64,000 nucleotides of DNA, taken from positions 34,433,818 through 34,497,817 of the forward strand of contig NC_089239.1 in the NCBI RefSeq assembly GCF_963924675.1, in the 5' to 3' direction. The stretch's first letter is position 1. Every line of letters begins with the position of its first letter. The notes under the pieces were generated by a model, which did no database searches, was not told the DNA's origin, and saw only the letters and a list, made by a program, of their open reading frames with translations. Made by a program: the position numbers and the translations under genes. Below, one piece after another: positions 59,101-64,000 of this stretch. The DNA comes from Phocoena phocoena. Its lineage: Eukaryota > Chordata > Mammalia > Artiodactyla > Phocoenidae.

Positions 59101-59184
59101 TGTTATTAGAGGGCAACGTCTAGGACAGTGTTATTAGGGGGCAGCTTCTAGGACAATGTTATTAGAGGGCAACTTCTAGGACTC
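59101..59184 (+). repeat. 28-bp tandem repeat, three units
   Basis: TGTTATTAGAGGGCAAC plus TTCTAGGAC-type halves, repeated at 59101-59128, 59129-59156 and 59157-59184 with one to three differences. Confidence 0.92.
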
Positions 59185-59682
59185 AGCGTGTAAAATACAG
59201 TTCACTACTCTTGACCTCTTAAAATGTATGAGATGAAAAAACCCTATAATGCCAGCTTTTCATAATAGTGTTGCCAAATGATGGAATATCTTATTTCTGA
59301 GGGAAATACACTTTGATCTTACAGGGAAAAATAAAGTTGCTCTCCATTCTAATGGCACACAACCGAGTTCATTACATGTGGTCTGTAGGTTAAAGGATGT
59401 TTCGCACCTGGTGGCATGTTCATTATAAATGGATTTTTGATCTTCTTTTACCATTATCTGCAGATGAGATATTCACAGGGGGAAATCAGTTGGAAGCAGT
59501 GTAGGAAAAGAAGCAGTGAATAGCTGAGCTAATCTGTAACTTCGGCCCTGGACTATTTTTTTACAGAATCCTCCCCATGACATTATTTACTGGCTATAAG
59601 CTATTTGCATTTAGCTATTTGTCTAACACTACAAACTAATATATAAATATAAAATATAAAAATTGTCACTATAAACTAACTT
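59185..59682. other. No gene recognised
   Basis: AT-rich unique sequence without supported features. Confidence 0.35.
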
Positions 59683-59744
59683 GTATGTATATATATATGT
59701 GCGTTTATATATATATATGTTTCATGTATATATGTATATATATA
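59683..59744. repeat. TA/TATG-rich microsatellite
   Basis: Imperfect AT and ATGT repeats. Confidence 0.85.
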
Positions 59745-59955
59745 ATCAGATCATCCTTTAGAACAAACAAGTCCATACTTCACTCTCTTAAGGAATGTTT
59801 ATCAGTGATTTTGTCTAATTCAACTTTAACATTTTAAAATGAATTCCATTTCCCCTCTGTCATAAAGGGCTTCATGGTTGGTGTCTTTGATTACACATTT
59901 TTCTTCTTCCTATGCAGGTTAATCCAAGGTATTGTTTTTGTCATATCACTTAAAA

Positions 59956-60330
59956 TTTTTTTTTTCTTTATAAAAATATTTATTTACTTATTTATTTGCT
60001 CACAGCCCTTTAGGGAGTGCATTGAAGCTGCAGAATGCAGTTTTGTCTTTAGCCTGCGTTCAGAGCCTGTCCAACCTGTGTAGGTCTATAACAACTTACA
60101 CCCAGTCGCTTAAATGAAGTGACTGATCCTCTTTCAGTTCTCCTCCACTTGGGAAGGGCATTGGTCCTCCAGCTGCCTCCTCTCAGCCTTCTTCTTTTCT
60201 GTCTCAGAGCCCTTCGCCTTCCTGGCTTTAGTCTCCAGTAGCTTAAATTCCACCCAATATTCCTCACTTTTCATACAGAGTTTATTAATTTGCTACATCT
60301 ACATGGTCCCTTGTGACCATTCTTGACAAG
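59956..60330 (-). pseudogene. Possible processed retrocopy (source gene unknown)
   Basis: On the minus strand a 46-codon frame (60274-60134) begins MKSEEYWVEF and is Lys/Glu/Arg-rich, coiled-coil-like. The same frame extends upstream for a few codons (QINKLC) before a stop. Downstream there is an AATAAA at 59984-59979, and 14 bases later an A run (59965-59956), as in an mRNA copy. No target site duplication was found, and I cannot name the parent gene. A longer frame at 60267-60049 is out of phase with this reading. It could also be chance. Confidence 0.28.
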
Positions 60331-60921
60331 AAATGGAATTAATAATAAAAACTTAGTTAAATCTGTTAGTCGTGTCCTCTTAGCTTGCTTGAGGGTAATT
60401 GTCATGGAATAAACCCTCTGTTTATTGACTGAGAATTCAAAGGACAGGCAACCTTAAGCGCAGCCTCCCATGGTCGGCTCATTGATCCATATGACCTTAG
60501 ATACACTGTGGATCGAATTAGCAAAATATTATTGTTCTTTTTATTGTGCTCAAGAATGCTGGGACAATGGATTTTCTTCCTTGAATCTCTAAAGGGCCTT
60601 AAGGTCCATAAATATTGATACTGTGTATGTCTAAAGATCAGTCAATTTCTGAAATAATATTAATGTGTTCATGCAGTTACCTTTGAAGAGAATATGGGTT
60701 TTGATTTACCTGCCTATAAATATTAAATTATCTGAAGTAACTAATGTGGTTATTTCTGTGTTGGTTTATAATAATTATTTCATTCAGTGAAAATGAAAAA
60801 CAAGGTATTTTGTTAGCAATTGCTTTTAAACTGGTTTTTCAATTAAAGATGACTGGAGGGACTTCACAGCTCATAGCAGTATGTTGGGGAGGTCAACTTT
60901 TGTGTTTAAAAAGAACTTAGG

Positions 60922-61040
60922 AGACTTCCCTGGCGGTCCAGTGCTTAAGACTCCGTGCTTCCACTGCAGGGGGCACAGGTTCAATCCCTGGTCGGGGAAC
61001 TAAGATCCTGCATGCCGCGCGGTGCGGCAAAAAAAAAATA
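60922..61040 (+). mobile_element. Short tRNA-derived CHR-like SINE
   Basis: The head is GACTTCCCTGGCGGTCCAGT, with A-box-like GGTCCAGTG and B-box-like GGTTCAATCCC. It ends in 'catgccgcgcggtgcggc' and an A tail. Only about 119 bp long, it is a distinct short subfamily. A perfect 12-bp duplication AAAGAACTTAGG lies at 60910-60921 and 61041-61052. The preceding TTT gives the usual TT/AAAA cut. Confidence 0.9.
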
Positions 61041-61052
61041 AAAGAACTTAGG

Positions 61053-61789
61053 TAACATGAGAGTTACCTAGAGGCCTTTCTAACCAAAAAATATATCCTT
61101 TAGCTACATCTTATGTAGAAGAAATACAAGTGTTTGAAATTCCTAATGACCACTTTAGTGTTTTCTGGAAGTATATCTAGCAGATGCAATAAGCTATCCA
61201 GGTGTGTCTCATACAAATAACTTATTTTATGTGACGTGATCTTCCGTTGTCACTTCATGTATTAAGTGATCTCCATGGCCTGGAGTCAAGGATAGCCAGG
61301 TTGTGATGGAAGAATGACCAAAAAAATGGGGCAATGGGAGACTTTAACAGCCAGGGGTAAAAACAGCTATTAGCTATTGGAACGGTTGAGGCATTTCCAA
61401 AACAGGAAGACAAGTGGCAAAGATAAACTTGGATTAGATGCAGTTACCTGAGATTTGACCCACGGGGCAAATTCAGAAAAATAAACCACTGTAATGTATA
61501 CATGCAAAGTTGTGTGGCCTGTATTTGCCACCCCTTTTTAGAGCACGTTCAGTTGTGTTCGTTCCTCAAAATGGCAACTTCTGGTGTAGAGAGTGACTTG
61601 ATCCAGTGTTTGTGAGAAGTGTACCAACTTGATTTTATCCTCATGAATTCAAAGTATAAACTTCAAAGTGAAGCCACTTCCTCCTCTGCAGCCCCCTCCT
61701 CCCCTTACAATGTCCTGGTTCAGTTTAAATGGCTCATTTGAGCCTTATTAACGTAAGTGCTCCAGCTTCTTTGAGTTAGAGAATTTTGT
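61053..61789. other. No gene recognised
   Basis: Unique-looking sequence without supported features. Confidence 0.35.
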
Positions 61790-61799
61790 ATCCTTAGCT

Positions 61800-62365
61800 A
61801 CTGAGGAGGAAGAGACCTGTTCCTGTACCTTCTAGGTTCTGGCCGGTCTAAGAATTACATTGGTGCGACACTGATTAACAGGAGAAAAATCACACAAAAG
61901 TTGAACAACGTGTATGCGTGGGAGAGACCCTAATTCACCAAAATGGCTGAAACTCTCACCTTAAATACCATCTTCAGTTAAAGACGAGAGAGAATGTTGT
62001 GGGTAGTGGTTTGGGACCTTAAAGGGGAGGAGGGCAGTTGACATAAAGATGGAAAAGGCAAATGTTTGATAAAGGAATGGTCGCTAGGCCGTGTACAGAC
62101 GGGAGACAGAGAGCAATCTTAACAACGCAGTTCTGTGTCCACACACCTGGCCCGTAGTGTAGGTAGTTACCTGTGGTGACGGCTCCCTTCTTGCAAGAGG
62201 TCCTCTATCTCTATTCTTTAGGCAGTTAGGGAGAAGGTCAAGCATTCTTCCTGAGTCGTTGGGGCCTCGATTGTCTTCATCTCAAAATAATCCACATGCC
62301 AAGGAGATCTTTTGGGGTGGCCAATTGTGTTCCCCTGCAGTGGATTGCACCCAGTGTAGGCCATG
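61800..62365. repeat. Probable ancient LTR-like repeat, family not assigned
   Basis: The stretch from 'ggttctggccggtctaag' through 'ccaaaatggctgaaactctc' to 'gttcccctgcagtgg' has the look of a degraded LTR. I could not place it in a family. Confidence 0.3.
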
Positions 62366-64000
62366 GATGAAAACAGAATTACTGGCTAGGGTAAGTGAGA
62401 GCCTGTCTCTCATTAAGGTGGACTAGAAGAGTGTCTGGTAAGAAGGTGATATAATGAGAAATTATCAATAAACCTAGCTTGGAGCTTGGTCATTGGTCAA
62501 AAACAGGAAATTCTAAATAGGACAATGGGAAGAAAGATGGACTCTGCCAATGGAATGGAAACCGGAGTAGGTGGAGCAACTGCACTGGGTCGAGGGGAGG
62601 AGCCTGCCTTCTGGGAATTGTGTGGCCATCCTGCCTTGAGAAAGCTTGGCTTTACCTTCAGACTGTGTCCTTGATAGTTTTCTCAGTTTTTATGAGTGGT
62701 GTCGACTGTCCAGGCACGTGGCTCTGACTTTAAGTGACAGCATGAATCACTCTCATTCCATATACTTGTTAGGAAATTTGATCTTTTAATCAGTACCACC
62801 TGTTTGAAGAAGAAAAACAAAACAACACCGCAAAACAAATCAGCTATATTCGTAGGGATCCATTTCTTTAGGTTAAAAACAGCAGAACAAAACAAAAAGA
62901 CCCGTAAATTATTCTAGACAGTCAGAAAGCTGGGTCTCATCCCTTTGTCTTCCTCTGCTCTGCACTCTCCCAGTACTCTCTGTGAATTATGCTTTGGTGT
63001 GAAATGATTCTTCCATATGTATTTATAAGAAATAATTCAGCAAAGTTGAATTCACTATTATGTAGATACTTAAGAATAGAGGATTGCAATCAGACATATC
63101 TGTTTTTAGCGCTAATTAGTCTGCTAATTTCTAATTATGCAAACTTAGAAAAGTTGAGTAAACCCTTTGATCCTCATGTCACTTTCTTATTAACAATAAT
63201 TAAGTGGTTATAAGGATCAAAATAAGGTTGTGTGTATTAGGTACTTCAGAACAGGTCAATATACAGCATGTCACTGACCAAACGTAGATGCAGGTGCTTA
63301 TATAGTTGTCAGGGACATTATTGACCAGAGAGAAGCCACCTGGGAAAGAAGTCCTCCTGGATCTCATTCCCAAGACTGCTGTTCTACTCCTGACCAGCTC
63401 AGTTTGCTTTTATTTTCGTTGATAACTCAACTCCAGCAACTTTATATGATTTCCTTTTCTCTGGGCAACCGTGAAGCACAGAGTCAAATTTGTAACTCTC
63501 TCAAAGCAACAGTATACAATTCTGGGTACCAAACTCATACCTGTTCTTATTTCTCCTATCTGATTTTCCTTTATGATTATATTATATCTAAATATCTATT
63601 TGGTTATTTATATATAATATGATAGATTTTAAACTAATTGTTTTGAGAAATGTTTTAAATTCTTTATAAGTTTGAAGTGTAGATAAGTTATCCCTTAACT
63701 AAAAGTATAGAATATTGATTAAAAGAAAAAGAAAGTTATTCTTTGTAAATAGGTGGAAACATGGATTACAAAATAGCTTCTTCAGCTTACTGGTCAACTG
63801 AGGACTTGCATTTATTCTTGGATTAGGTATCTTGACGTGTCCTTTATCCTGAGAAACTACAGAATTCAAAATCTACAAATACGTACCTATAGATTCTGAA
63901 GCATTTTATTCACCCAATTCAAATAAATATTTCCTTATCAAAATTTCTACAACTTTAATCTGTTTTGTATTCTTTTATAACATAAACTGTTTATCACTAA
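62366..64000. other. No gene recognised
   Basis: AT-rich sequence to the right edge. Frames of 62-74 codons (62486-62674, 62683-62895, 62989-63213, 63404-63622) lack support. Confidence 0.35.

Overview
The window is mammalian nuclear DNA, almost certainly from a cetacean. The strongest sign is several tRNA-derived SINEs of the CHR type (5' head reading like ctTCCCTGGTGGCGCAGTGG, then a B-box-like GGTTCG), which are characteristic of whales, dolphins and their hippo and ruminant relatives. Ruminant-specific BovB and Bov-tA elements are not apparent. L1 LINEs and a background of ancient mammalian repeats (MIR, L2, MaLR and ERVL LTRs, hAT-Charlie elements) fill the rest. I found no intact host protein-coding gene, tRNA, rRNA or CRISPR, so the window is intergenic or lies inside a very large intron. 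Repeat family names are from memory of consensus sequences and were not checked against a database.

Layout. 1-1845: 5'UTR of a minus-strand L1 whose body lies off the left edge. 1850-15520: AT-rich unique DNA with L2, MIR and L1M remnants and two CHR SINEs (10956-11233, 12260-12481). 15534-24667: one complete minus-strand L1, flanked by a 13-bp target site duplication, with intact ORF1 (297 aa) and ORF2 (1272 aa). 24668-37780: old L1 and L2 pieces, an MLT1-like LTR, an MLT2-like LTR, and a non-repeat stretch with a CTCF-like motif. 37786-44180: CHR SINEs, a decayed L1 ORF2 and a MaLR-type LTR. 44180-64000: AT-rich DNA with MIRs, a CpG-rich minus-strand ERV LTR (from 49955), a MER20-like element, a 5'-truncated L1 tail, a young CHR SINE nested in L2, a possible retrocopy near 60000, and repeat-poor DNA at 53660-57255 holding a splice-flanked 55-nt candidate exon.

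The most notable object is the complete L1. Besides two open frames with their catalytic residues, it has an unusually long 5'UTR of about 3.9 kb. Three separate tandem arrays (units of about 138, 292 and 19 bp) account for the extra length. The older relative at the left edge has essentially one unit at the corresponding places. This resembles, by analogy only, the monomer-based promoter growth known from mouse L1. The tail holds a 9-nt non-A insert, which could be a very short 3' transduction.
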